5,670 bases of DNA from Fimbriimonadaceae bacterium (GCA_019694835.1 JAIBBE010000059.1:1-5670), one strand, 5' to 3'. Positions 1-5,007 are shown, counted from the stretch's first letter. Notes: generated from the letters alone by a model not told the origin. Made by a program: numbers and translations.

Positions 1-133
1 GTCTGCCTATTCGAGCGATGAGGCGGCGCAGCTGTGCGGCCGCAAGAGCAACGAGATCGAAGGCCTGCTCGGGTTCCGCGGTCGCGACGAGATGATCCAT
101 CGCGACGACCTGGTGGTCACGGCCAGCGAATAG
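1..133 (+). CDS. C-terminal end of an unrecognised protein (partial, 5' end outside window)
   Basis: An open frame enters at position 2 and ends at the TAG at 131-133, giving 43 residues. The codons are strongly GC-biased at the third position, as expected for a real gene in this genome. The visible tail contains GRKSNEIEGLLGFRGRDEM followed by IHRDDLVVTASE, which is charged and looks like the ordered end of a soluble enzyme. I do not recognise the family. The stop lies 52 nt before the preferred start of the next gene, so the two could be co-transcribed. There is no terminator-like hairpin between them. Confidence 0.7.
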   Translation, partial: SAYSSDEAAQLCGRKSNEIEGLLGFRGRDEMIHRDDLVVTASE

Positions 134-174
134 ACAATGAGTGGATGACTGGCGTCCGGCCCTGATGCCGGCGC

Positions 175-183
175 GGGGGAGAG
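175..183 (+). promoter_or_regulatory. Ribosome binding site that decides the start of the class D-like gene
   Basis: The purine run GGGGGAGAG lies just before ATG 186; its GGGGGAG core ends 4 nt upstream. It favours 186 over the upstream GTG at 141 and ATG at 165, neither of which has a comparable run. The protein made from 186 also begins directly with a signal peptide. Confidence 0.6.
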
Positions 184-185
184 TG

Positions 186-1004
186 ATGGCGTTACCTCGA
201 ATCTTCCTCGCGAGCGCTGCTTTACTGTGCGCCTTCATCGGCGTGTCGAGTCCCGTCAGCGCCGCCGAAGCGCCCTCGCAATCCTGCTTCCTGCTCTATG
301 AAGTCGGCGTGGGCGAAGTCGTCCGTGAACCGGCCGAAGCCTGCCGCGTCGCGCTGAGTCCCGGCGCGACTTTCAAGATCCCGCACGCACTGGCGGCACT
401 TGAATCCGGCGTCGTGGCTGATGCAAACCAGGCGATGGTGTTCGACGGCAAGATGGAAGGCCCCGAGTCTTCGCGCCGCGACCACACGCTGCGTTCGGCC
501 GTGCAGTACTCCGTCGACTGGTACTTCCAGCGCGTGGCCGACAAGATCGGCCTGGAACGCGAGCGCGTGTACCTGCAGCTGTTCCAGTACGGCAACAAGG
601 ATCCGGGGCGCGACCTGAAGACCTTCTGGTCCTCGGGCACCCTGCGAATCACGCCTGAGCAACAGCAGGACTTCCTCGTGCGGTTCTACCAGCAGGAACT
701 CGACGCGTCTGCAATGTCCACCGCAACGCTGCGCAAGATCCTCGAGCAATCCGCTGGCGCGATCAGGACGCCGGAAGGCGATCGCGCGTTCGCGAAGCCC
801 TGGCCGAAGGACGCGGTCGTCAGCGCGCAATCCGCCAACACGCTTGACCGCTCCGGGCGCGGAGTGCGCTGGCTCGTTGGGCATGTGGCGCGGGGTGAGC
901 GCGCCTATGTTTTTGTCAGCTGTGTGGTGGGCGCGTCGAGTCTGGACGCCAACGCAGCGATTGATCTCGCTGCCAAGGCGCTTCGCGGGGCGGAAGTTCT
1001 CTAA
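186..1004 (+). CDS. Exported class D (OXA-type) beta-lactamase-like protein lacking catalytic residues
   Basis: Numbering is from the ATG at 186 (272 aa). Residues 1-26 are a signal peptide: a short basic start, a hydrophobic core, and VSA|A as the likely cleavage site, so the protein is periplasmic. The mature part follows the class D beta-lactamase fold. It has SCFLLYEVG at the start, TFKIPHALAALESGV around the usual active site, YGN at 135-137, FWSSGTLRITPEQQ from about 147, and the family-like end RWLVGHV...VFVSCVVG...AAIDLAAKALR. Class D enzymes use Ser of S-x-x-K as nucleophile, activated by a carboxylated Lys, plus S-x-V and K-T-G. Here the Ser is Ala61 (GATFK, codon GCG) while Lys64 remains. 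S-x-V reads Ser109-Val-Asp111, and K-T-G reads Q-S-A inside AQSAN (214-218). Acylation of penicillins by the usual mechanism should be impossible. An in-frame GTG at 141 gives a 15-residue extension; 186 is preferred because of the purine-rich RBS and signal peptide. The fold assignment is firm; the role is unknown. Confidence 0.88.
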   Translation: MALPRIFLASAALLCAFIGVSSPVSAAEAPSQSCFLLYEVGVGEVVREPAEACRVALSPGATFKIPHALAALESGVVADANQAMVFDGKMEGPESSRRDHTLRSAVQYSVDWYFQRVADKIGLERERVYLQLFQYGNKDPGRDLKTFWSSGTLRITPEQQQDFLVRFYQQELDASAMSTATLRKILEQSAGAIRTPEGDRAFAKPWPKDAVVSAQSANTLDRSGRGVRWLVGHVARGERAYVFVSCVVGASSLDANAAIDLAAKALRGAEVL

Positions 1005-1015
1005 GAGTTTCCGGA

Positions 1016-1047
1016 GCCGGGACGGACACAGGGGTGTGGCCTGGCCG
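1016..1047 (+). repeat. Outer inverted repeat, left arm
   Basis: This 32-bp stretch, containing ACAGGGGTGTGG, matches the reverse complement of 1518-1549 at 28 of 32 positions. Differences fall at 1021, 1023, 1027 and 1040. The match continues inward past a 4-nt gap in this arm (CTGGCCGGTG here, CTGGCCGACCGGTG in the other). It starts 11 nt after the stop of the class D-like gene. The trinucleotide GGA flanks both outer ends (1013-1015 and 1550-1552), which could be a short target duplication or chance. Confidence 0.7.
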
Positions 1048-1130
1048 GTGAGTGTCTGGAAGGTTAGTGCCGCGGCGTCGGAAGGGTGCCCGCTGACATT
1101 TGCTCATCAGGTAGGGAGGCCTCGCTCGCA

Positions 1131-1144
1131 AGCCCGTTCGGGCT
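1131..1144. repeat. Small perfect hairpin between the outer and inner repeats
   Basis: AGCCCG and CGGGCT pair across a 2-nt TT spacer. There is no T-run on either side, so it does not look like an intrinsic terminator. It lies in the 147-nt spacer between the left outer arm and the left terminal repeat of the 291-bp element; I see no gene in that spacer. Confidence 0.35.
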
Positions 1145-1194
1145 CGCTGCCACCGGGCGCTGCCATCGTGTGCTCATGCGACGGAGTGCCACAA

Positions 1195-1218
1195 GGAACC
1201 TCTGATTGACCTATACAC
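1195..1218 (+). repeat. Left terminal inverted repeat of the 291-bp element
   Basis: This 24-bp arm begins GGAACCTCTGATTGACC and is identical to the reverse complement of 1462-1485. A perfect match of this length over 290 bp is far beyond chance. Confidence 0.9.
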
Positions 1219-1224
1219 ACTTGC

Positions 1225-1324
1225 GTTGCGTCTCCAATCCTCTGCTGCGAGGCATCGGGCCGCAGGCGATATCGGGAATATCGGCAAGGTCCGTAACGAC
1301 GCAGCAGAGGATTAGAGGCGCAAC
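1225..1324. repeat. Internal hairpin module A with an apical mini-hairpin
   Basis: Arms 1225-1249 and 1300-1324 are inverted copies of 25 bp with two mismatches; the left arm starts GTTGCGTCTCC. Inside the 50-nt loop, CGATAT (1267-1272) and ATATCG (1278-1283) form a second 6-bp stem around the 5-nt loop CGGGA. The module starts 6 nt after the left terminal repeat. Confidence 0.75.
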
Positions 1325-1362
1325 CCATAAAATGACTATTTATACTTTGATCGGGACGGGAT

Positions 1363-1446
1363 CCATTTCGTGCATGGCAGCGTTACTCCTCCCTTGTGTA
1401 CATGGAGTACACCGCGGTCGATCGCGCCTCGCCCTGCACGAAATGG
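1363..1446. repeat. Internal hairpin module B with an apical mini-hairpin
   Basis: Arms 1363-1377 (CCATTTCGTGCATGG) and 1432-1446 are inverted copies with one mismatch in 15. Inside the loop, GTGTAC (1396-1401) and GTACAC (1407-1412) pair around the 5-nt loop ATGGA. The geometry, long arms and an apical 6-bp stem with a 5-nt loop, repeats that of module A although the sequences differ. An AT-richer spacer (1325-1362) separates the two modules. Confidence 0.7.
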
Positions 1447-1461
1447 CTCGCCGTCGCGAGC

Positions 1462-1485
1462 GTGTATAGGTCAATCAGAGGTTCC
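1462..1485 (-). repeat. Right terminal inverted repeat of the 291-bp element
   Basis: Exact reverse complement of 1195-1218 over 24 bp, ending CAATCAGAGGTTCC. It marks the right boundary of the MITE-like element. Confidence 0.9.
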
Positions 1486-1517
1486 CTGGGTAGGTGTGGC
1501 AGTGCATCACCACCGGT

Positions 1518-1549
1518 CGGCCAGCCCACACCCCTGTATCCATTCCGGC
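1518..1549 (-). repeat. Outer inverted repeat, right arm
   Basis: Partner of 1016-1047, with 28 of 32 positions matching in inverted orientation; it contains CCACACCCCTGT. It lies 32 nt beyond the right end of the 291-bp element, while the left arm lies 147 nt before it, so the inner element is off-centre. That is what one would expect if the inner element had inserted into an older palindromic unit. Confidence 0.68.
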
Positions 1550-1565
1550 GGAATCTGACACGGAA

Positions 1566-1622
1566 GCGGAGATGGAGTCGGCCATTGCTTCGTTCGGCCG
1601 GTGGTTGCTCCGCCTTTGGCGG
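1566..1622. repeat. Hairpin-prone stretch upstream of the HEPN-like gene
   Basis: GCGGAG near 1566 can pair with CTCCGC near 1608-1613, with CGGCC and GGCCG pairing inside. Alternatively CCGCC and GGCGG (1610-1622) form a tight stem around TTT. No T-run follows, so a terminator is not supported. No clear promoter hexamers are visible in 1550-1689. Confidence 0.25.
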
Positions 1623-1689
1623 TCAGGCAGATTGGACGAACGACCCGCGCGATAAGTCACGCATTCAGCACCTCGAATAGTAGTTAGGC

Positions 1690-2214
1690 ATGGCCAAGGT
1701 ATTACCAACTGCAGAGAGTGACTTAATTGCGAAGCTCTTGGAGGGGCAAGCTGAAGAATTCTTTCGTGGGTCTGAAGCTCTATACACCGGGCAAGGGTTC
1801 CATGCGGGAGACTCCGCCTACTTCCTTCGACTCATGGCAATTGAGCTCTACTTCAAGCTCTTGTACCTGCGCGAAACTGAGGCTTTGATCTTTGGCCATG
1901 ATCTGCGAGAGATTTTCGATGTAATGCCCAGTGCCACTCGGGACGCGCTTTTTGCCTCGTTTAATAGGAACCTGAATTCGCCCATTCAGCTCAAGGAGTT
2001 TCGAGAATGGTTGAAGTATCTCGGAAACCTGTTCGTGCAGATCCGGTACCCATTCGAAGAGTTCCGTGAAATGTCTCAAGCGGAGTACGAGGCTAAGCTG
2101 CAGAGATTCGAGCAAGCTGCAGACGATGATCTATCCGAAGCGTCGATCATCTACCACATGCCACGTGTCGAGGCGCTGCTTGCTGCCGTCCGTGAATCGA
2201 CCGATATGGAGTAG
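1690..2214 (+). CDS. HEPN-like alpha-helical protein
   Basis: The product has 174 residues, is predicted mostly helical, and has no signal peptide or membrane segment. Residues 39-60 (AGDSAYFLRLMAIELYFKLL) form a helix carrying an E-L-x-x-K pattern. It is followed by GHDLREIF (69-76) and later by a helix with RYPFEEFRE (119-127). An E-L-x-x-K helix followed by G-H-D-L is common in HEPN-type proteins, many of which act as RNases or RNA binders in toxin-antitoxin and phage-defence loci. The R-x(4-6)-H motif of active HEPN RNases is not visible; the nearest arrangement is Arg61 and His70. Activity is therefore uncertain. ATG 1690 has only a weak RBS (TTAGG). Lower GC and freer codon use than the flanking genes, and the adjacent palindromic element, suggest acquisition. 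No partner antitoxin is obvious. Confidence 0.72.
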   Translation: MAKVLPTAESDLIAKLLEGQAEEFFRGSEALYTGQGFHAGDSAYFLRLMAIELYFKLLYLRETEALIFGHDLREIFDVMPSATRDALFASFNRNLNSPIQLKEFREWLKYLGNLFVQIRYPFEEFREMSQAEYEAKLQRFEQAADDDLSEASIIYHMPRVEALLAAVRESTDME

Positions 2215-2321
2215 GGCACCCATGCATAAAGAGCTTATAGACCCCGTTCCCATTGGCAGCCCGGCTCGCAAAGGCGCTGCGTCTTTGATCTCGGCTTATG
2301 CACGCAGTTAGGAAGAGGGAA

Positions 2322-2879
2322 GTGACCGCGATCATCGGCTTTATTGTGCAAGTCGCGTTCTTCGTGACGGTGAGTTCGCTCACCGGTCGAATGCGCATGG
2401 CGGCGTCTATACGTGGCGAGACCATTGAGATCCGCTTTCCTGCGTGGGCGCTAGTCGTATACCGGCTTATGCTCTTCCTCTTTAGCGCTTTTGTGGTGGT
2501 TCTTCTCGTTGTTGCCACTATGGCGCTGTTTCGGGGTCTTTGGGGGGTAGCACTGTTCTTTGCAATCCTTGGAGCAACCTTTGCTGGCATTTCGCTATGG
2601 GGACTGAGAGATTGCCGGCGCAAAATCACGATCGATGAATCCGGGATCTCCGAACAAATAGGGAAGCGCCTAGTCGCTATCGGGTGGGCTGAAGTTTCAG
2701 TCAGCACCTGGAAGAGACTGACTGGCCCTTCGATAACAGACGGAAAGGACCGCGAAATAGTCATTCCCAGCAATGCCGCAGGACTCGACGTAGTTGAGGA
2801 AGTCATTCTGCGTCACGTCCCAGTGGCAAGAATCGCCTTCTCGAAAGGTGCAGATGGGCAGAGGCACATCTTCCTGTGA
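2322..2879 (+). CDS. Membrane protein with C-terminal PH-like domain, function unknown
   Basis: From the GTG at 2322 the product has 185 residues. A hydrophobic segment at 2-20 is followed by a short basic linker and EIRFPAWA. Two membrane helices follow at about 43-69 and 74-94. The C-terminal 90 residues (RKITIDESGISEQIGKR, then AIGWAEVSV, then DREIVIPS) look like alternating beta strands with a final helix. That layout resembles bacterial membrane-anchored PH-like proteins, where a paired helix anchors a small cytoplasmic beta domain; the assignment is by pattern only. GTG 2322 is preferred because AGGAAG lies 6 nt upstream. An in-frame ATG at 2298 adds 8 residues but has no RBS, and an ATG at 2391 would drop the first hydrophobic segment. 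GC is lower than in the flanking genes, as in the HEPN-like gene 107 nt upstream. Confidence 0.7.
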   Translation: MTAIIGFIVQVAFFVTVSSLTGRMRMAASIRGETIEIRFPAWALVVYRLMLFLFSAFVVVLLVVATMALFRGLWGVALFFAILGATFAGISLWGLRDCRRKITIDESGISEQIGKRLVAIGWAEVSVSTWKRLTGPSITDGKDREIVIPSNAAGLDVVEEVILRHVPVARIAFSKGADGQRHIFL

Positions 2880-2914
2880 CCGCTGGCGCAATACTTACCC
2901 CAAGGCAGCCCAAG

Positions 2915-3226
2915 ATGTTCATACACAGTGCCCTCTTCTGGCTCCGCAAGGATCTCACTGCTGCCGAGCGGGCGACCTTCGCTGCCGAAGTCCAGCGGCT
3001 CGCGCAGATTCCCTACCTCGAGCGGGGCTTCGTTGGTCCGTCTGCCCAGACTCCGCAACGTGGAGTCACGGACAACACTTTCGACTATGCGACTTCACTG
3101 CACTTCAAATCGGTTGAAGATCACGAGTTCTACCAGGCCAAGTGTGAGATCCACGCGCGGTTCGTCGCCACGTGCAAGACCTACTGGGACCGCGTCGTGG
3201 TGCACGACATGGCGCCTATCCGGTAG
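2915..3226 (+). CDS. Dabb-domain (stress-responsive alpha/beta barrel) protein
   Basis: The 103-residue product covers a whole Dabb domain (dimeric ferredoxin-like alpha/beta barrel). The first strand is MFIHSALFWL with the usual early His. A helix follows (TAAERATFAAEVQRLAQI), then the family-typical FDYATSLHFKSVEDHEFYQ (56-74), IHARFV (79-84) and a closing strand WDRVVVHD (91-98). Members are small cytoplasmic dimers; some are stress-induced and some act as cyclases or oxygenase-like enzymes, so no substrate can be given. An in-frame GTG at 2876 overlaps the upstream stop and would add 13 residues, but the family begins at this Met. It lies 35 nt after the previous gene. GC and codon bias return to the genome norm here. 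Confidence 0.85.
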   Translation: MFIHSALFWLRKDLTAAERATFAAEVQRLAQIPYLERGFVGPSAQTPQRGVTDNTFDYATSLHFKSVEDHEFYQAKCEIHARFVATCKTYWDRVVVHDMAPIR

Positions 3227-3365
3227 CGTCGGTTCGCCACTGCGGGTCGTGTCTTTGGGAGCGCATGGAAAAGGCGGGATTTCGCTTCACGCACTTGACG
3301 AACCCGGCCCTGCGTCCGCAAGGTGATGGTCGGGGCTCAAACGCACTCATCGGAGTCTTCGGCTC

Positions 3366-3710
3366 ATGAATCACTATCTAGTCTCGTTCCCCAGTTCGGC
3401 GATGAGCCACATCGCCCCTGAAGACCTTCCCACGGTGGGCGAAGCCGCCCGCGTCGCGATCCGCGAGGCGAAGGCGGCGGGGGTCTATGTCTTCGGAGGT
3501 GGCATCGACGACGGCGTCACGCCGGTGATGGTCGGGAGTGACGGAGCCATCAAGAATGGGACCTACCCGGAGACGGAGAGACTCAACGGCGGCTTCTGCG
3601 TGCTCAAAGTGCCAACGCGCGAGGAGGCGGTGGCTTGGGCGGCCAAGATCGCCGCGGCATGCCGGTGCGCGCAGGAGCTCAGGCAATTCGGGTATGACCC
3701 GGAGTCTTGA
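3366..3710 (+). CDS. YCII-family protein
   Basis: The 114-residue product matches the YCII/DGPF-related family over its full length. It opens with the strand MNHYLVSFPSSAM, followed by a helix (VGEAARVAIREAKAAG), GVYVFGGGIDD (39-49), and NGTYPETERLNGGFCVLKVP (64-83). The last part is a helix, EEAVAWAAKIAAACRCAQEL, with FGYDPES as the end. The family has a dimeric ferredoxin-like fold. Members often sit beside ECF sigma factors, and catalysis is shown for only a few. No sigma factor is visible here. The start is the only ATG compatible with the family N-terminus; CGGAG lies about 8 nt upstream. The preceding 139-nt gap (3227-3365) shows no gene or clear regulatory element. Confidence 0.88.
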   Translation: MNHYLVSFPSSAMSHIAPEDLPTVGEAARVAIREAKAAGVYVFGGGIDDGVTPVMVGSDGAIKNGTYPETERLNGGFCVLKVPTREEAVAWAAKIAAACRCAQELRQFGYDPES

Positions 3711-3753
3711 TCGGGCGCCAGTACGCTCAGCTCAATCCACAGCAAAGCGAATA

Positions 3754-4044
3754 ATGGACTCCATTGGAGACGTGATACTTCTGGCGGCACAGACCGCGGT
3801 TCTGCTACATGCTTGTTTCTCTGGCGAGCGCGTCGCCAGGAAAGAGCCCGGGATTGGCCCCGTTTCGGCAACGGGATTGGTCTTAGCCTCGAGTTTGTTC
3901 TTTGTAGGGCCATTCTCGTTTCTTGGCTTTCGCAAGAAGAGGCCGGCCTTGGCGAATGCCTGTATCAGGCAGGTTCTCCTCTCGACTCTAGTTTGGATGT
4001 ATTTCGTCGGGTACACCTCTGTGGAACCGGCAGTAGCGGGTTGA
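3754..4044 (+). CDS. Small three-helix membrane protein, family unknown
   Basis: The 96-residue product has three hydrophobic segments: 5-21 (GDVILLAAQTAVLLHAC), 40-58 (ending FFVGPFSFLGF) and 74-91 (around LLSTLVWMYFVGY). A basic FRKKRP loop (59-64) lies between the second and third, suggesting that loop is cytoplasmic. I do not recognise the family. The RBS is weak (AGCGAATA before ATG 3754), and the frame is open upstream through the end of the YCII gene, so the start is uncertain. Codon use is freer than in the YCII gene, like that of the HEPN-like and PH-like genes. The coding sequence carries two tight hairpins (3821-3839 and 3859-3875). The hydrophobic pattern makes a real gene more likely than not. 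The following 165 nt (4045-4209) hold only the RBS of the next gene. Confidence 0.55.
   Translation: MDSIGDVILLAAQTAVLLHACFSGERVARKEPGIGPVSATGLVLASSLFFVGPFSFLGFRKKRPALANACIRQVLLSTLVWMYFVGYTSVEPAVAG
3821..3875. repeat. Pair of perfect hairpins inside the small membrane protein gene
   Basis: CTGGCGA (3821-3827) pairs with TCGCCAG (3833-3839) around the 5-nt loop GCGCG. CCCGTT (3859-3864) pairs with AACGGG (3870-3875) around TCGGC. The second hairpin is bracketed by a direct repeat GGGATTGG (3850-3857 and 3873-3880). No T-run follows, so these are not classical terminators. Confidence 0.45.
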
Positions 4045-4197
4045 TCCTATTGGTCCGTTGCAGACATTTCGACGAGATCCCTCGAGTTCTCGCGTCTGAG
4101 TCGCTGTCGATTTCGTCCGCTCACACTCGACTATCAGGCAAGGCAAGCACTCGGCAGGCGTGAACTCCCTGCAAGCAGACCCCCGCCAGCCTCACCG

Positions 4198-4203
4198 AAG
4201 GAG
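4198..4203 (+). promoter_or_regulatory. Strong Shine-Dalgarno of the DoxX-like gene
   Basis: AAGGAG lies exactly 6 nt before ATG 4210, the clearest ribosome binding site in the window. It fixes the start and suggests efficient independent translation after the 165-nt gap. Confidence 0.75.
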
Positions 4204-4209
4204 ACGAAC

Positions 4210-4611
4210 ATGACCTCTGAAGAATCAAGAACACCTGCGGTCCTTCTCTGGGTCGGCCGCATCCTCAGCGGCCTGGTGATCGTGTTCCTGCTGATGGACG
4301 CGGGGATGAAGCTGGTTCCTCTGCAGCCGGTCATCGACACTATGCGCGACTTGGGCTTTGAGAGCACAGACGCTCTGGCGCGTGGACTGGGCGTCCTGCT
4401 GCTGGTGTGTACGGCGCTCTATGCATTTCCTAGAACAGCGTTGCTGGGAGCGGTCCTGCTGACCGGCTATCTAGGCGGTGCGATCGCAATCCACTTGCGG
4501 GTGGGGAGTCCGCTGTTCACCCATATCCTGTTTGGAGCGTACATCGGCCTCTTCATGTGGGCGGGCCTACTCATCCGGAACAGGCACGTACGGTCACTTC
4601 TCATCCATTAA
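4210..4611 (+). CDS. DoxX-like family inner-membrane protein
   Basis: The 133-residue product has four membrane segments at about 10-35, 55-75, 76-97 and 103-123, the usual DoxX-like layout and length. Recognisable stretches are the first helix (WVGRILSGLVIVFLLMDAGMK), the charged loop DTMRDLGFES, and the conserved second half LLTGYLGGAIAIHLRVGSPLF (83-103), with Tyr, His and Arg at the membrane edge. The protein ends in a short basic tail (RNRHVRSLLIH). Family members are small inner-membrane proteins; some relatives act with oxidoreductases in quinone or thiosulfate metabolism, but most have no assigned reaction. Codon bias matches the core genome. Confidence 0.87.
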   Translation: MTSEESRTPAVLLWVGRILSGLVIVFLLMDAGMKLVPLQPVIDTMRDLGFESTDALARGLGVLLLVCTALYAFPRTALLGAVLLTGYLGGAIAIHLRVGSPLFTHILFGAYIGLFMWAGLLIRNRHVRSLLIH

Positions 4612-4731
4612 GCCAGATTGCTGCGGAGCCGGCCCGACAGCTGCCGTGCCGAACTCTGCTTGTTGGCAACTTCGAGATAACCCAATAGGATCGATCGGGT
4701 CGCCAAGGCCCTGAACGCGGGGTGTACAGCC

Positions 4732-5007
4732 GTGAATGTTTCTCTGTCGCGCACCGCCGTTAGGATTGCCCTTGCCACCCTCGCGGTCCTGGTCATTCCG
4801 CTGGCGGCGATGGTGTTCACGAAAGAGGTCAGTTGGGGGCTCGAGGACTTCGCGGCGGCCGGGATTCTGCTCTTTGTCTCGGGCGTGACCTACGCGATCC
4901 TTGCACGCCGGCTTCAAAGGACGGTGCAACGTGTCGCAGTGGCTGCGGCAATCGTCGTCGTGCTTGGTGCCGTCTGGGCGCAGCTGGCGGTGGGGCTGTT
5001 TACGTAA
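4732..5007 (+). CDS. Small conserved three-helix membrane protein
   Basis: The 91-residue product has three predicted membrane segments at 10-30, 39-59 and 67-89. The first helix leads into a short loop KEVSWGLEDF; the second, AAGILLFVSGVTYAILARR, ends in Arg-Arg; the third ends VWAQLAVGLF. A W-x-x-x-D-F motif before the second helix and a W-x-x-L-A-V-G end are, as I recall them, typical of a widespread uncharacterised family of small proteobacterial membrane proteins, whose members often continue a few residues past this point. The GTG start at 4732 has only a loose GGGG upstream. The next in-frame ATG (residue 27) would destroy the first helix, so GTG is preferred. It lies 34 nt before the reductase gene, so co-transcription is plausible. 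The upstream 120-nt gap shows nothing clear. Confidence 0.72.
   Translation: MNVSLSRTAVRIALATLAVLVIPLAAMVFTKEVSWGLEDFAAAGILLFVSGVTYAILARRLQRTVQRVAVAAAIVVVLGAVWAQLAVGLFT

Larger units (their letters stand above)
1195..1485. mobile_element. MITE-like non-autonomous element with perfect 24-bp terminal inverted repeats
   Basis: The 291-bp unit begins GGAACCTCTGATTGACC and ends with its exact reverse complement: positions 1195-1218 and 1462-1485 match at 24 of 24. The match continues weakly inward for about 7 more bases. No credible transposase or other gene is present. The open frames crossing it have no domain-like sequence and are expected in a palindromic, GC-rich stretch. The inside is filled with two more inverted-repeat modules (1225-1324 and 1363-1446). 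No clear target duplication is visible: the left flank ends CACAA and the right flank begins CTGGG. Short size, long terminal repeats and absence of coding capacity fit a miniature inverted-repeat transposable element moved by a transposase elsewhere. I cannot name the insertion sequence family. A structured non-coding locus is the alternative. Confidence 0.72.
1518..1655 (+). pseudogene. Possible C-terminal remnant of an unidentified gene
   Basis: In the frame ending at TAA 1653-1655 the sequence reads RPAHTPVSIPAESDTEAEME and then SAIASFGRWLLRLWRSGRL. This is an acidic stretch followed by an amphipathic Trp/Leu/Arg-rich segment, more protein-like than the other frames here. The frame is closed upstream by TAG at 1491-1493 and has no good start apart from ATG 1572, which would give only 27 residues. 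It could be the tail of a gene cut off by the palindromic element, or a chance frame. I do not recognise the family. Confidence 0.2.

Noticed and set aside
222..884. Long minus-strand open frame opposite the class D-like gene (220 codons)
   Set aside because: It is the antisense shadow of a well-supported gene. High GC opens this frame, and its translation is Arg/His/Gly-rich with no domain-like pattern.
1206..1469. Open frames running through the 291-bp element as a possible transposase
   Set aside because: The translations span the palindromes, lack any DDE or tyrosine-recombinase pattern and have no RBS. They are products of the repeats.
1195..1485. CRISPR array or tRNA-like structure as an explanation for the repeats
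   Set aside because: The repeats are inverted, not regularly spaced direct repeats, and no cloverleaf with a T-loop or anticodon arm can be drawn.
1683..2311. Integron cassette array: GTTAGGC at 1683-1689 and GTTAGGA at 2308-2314 resemble attC core sites, with same-strand small genes between
   Set aside because: No matching RYYYAAC partner is found at the start of either would-be attC site. The GCATAA/TTATGC inverted repeat near 2223 and 2297 is too short, and the later gaps lack core sites. No integrase is visible.
2147..2806. Long minus-strand open frame opposite the PH-like membrane gene (219 codons)
   Set aside because: Its translation is Ser/Thr/Arg-rich without structure. The plus strand has clear membrane helices, a plausible RBS and a beta-rich domain.
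2876..2914. GTG at 2876 overlapping the upstream TGA as a coupled start for the Dabb gene
   Set aside because: The Dabb domain begins exactly at the Met encoded at 2915, and the extra 13 residues look like no known N-terminal extension. Coupling cannot be excluded.
3227..3365. Possible small gene or regulatory element between the Dabb and YCII genes
   Set aside because: The frames here have no RBS or domain-like sequence, and no repeat, terminator or promoter pattern stands out.
4042..4692. GATCCTATTGG (4042-4052) with its inverted copy near 4682-4692, flanking the DoxX-like gene
   Set aside because: It is only 11 bp with no extension on either side. A few matches of this length are expected by chance in a window this size.
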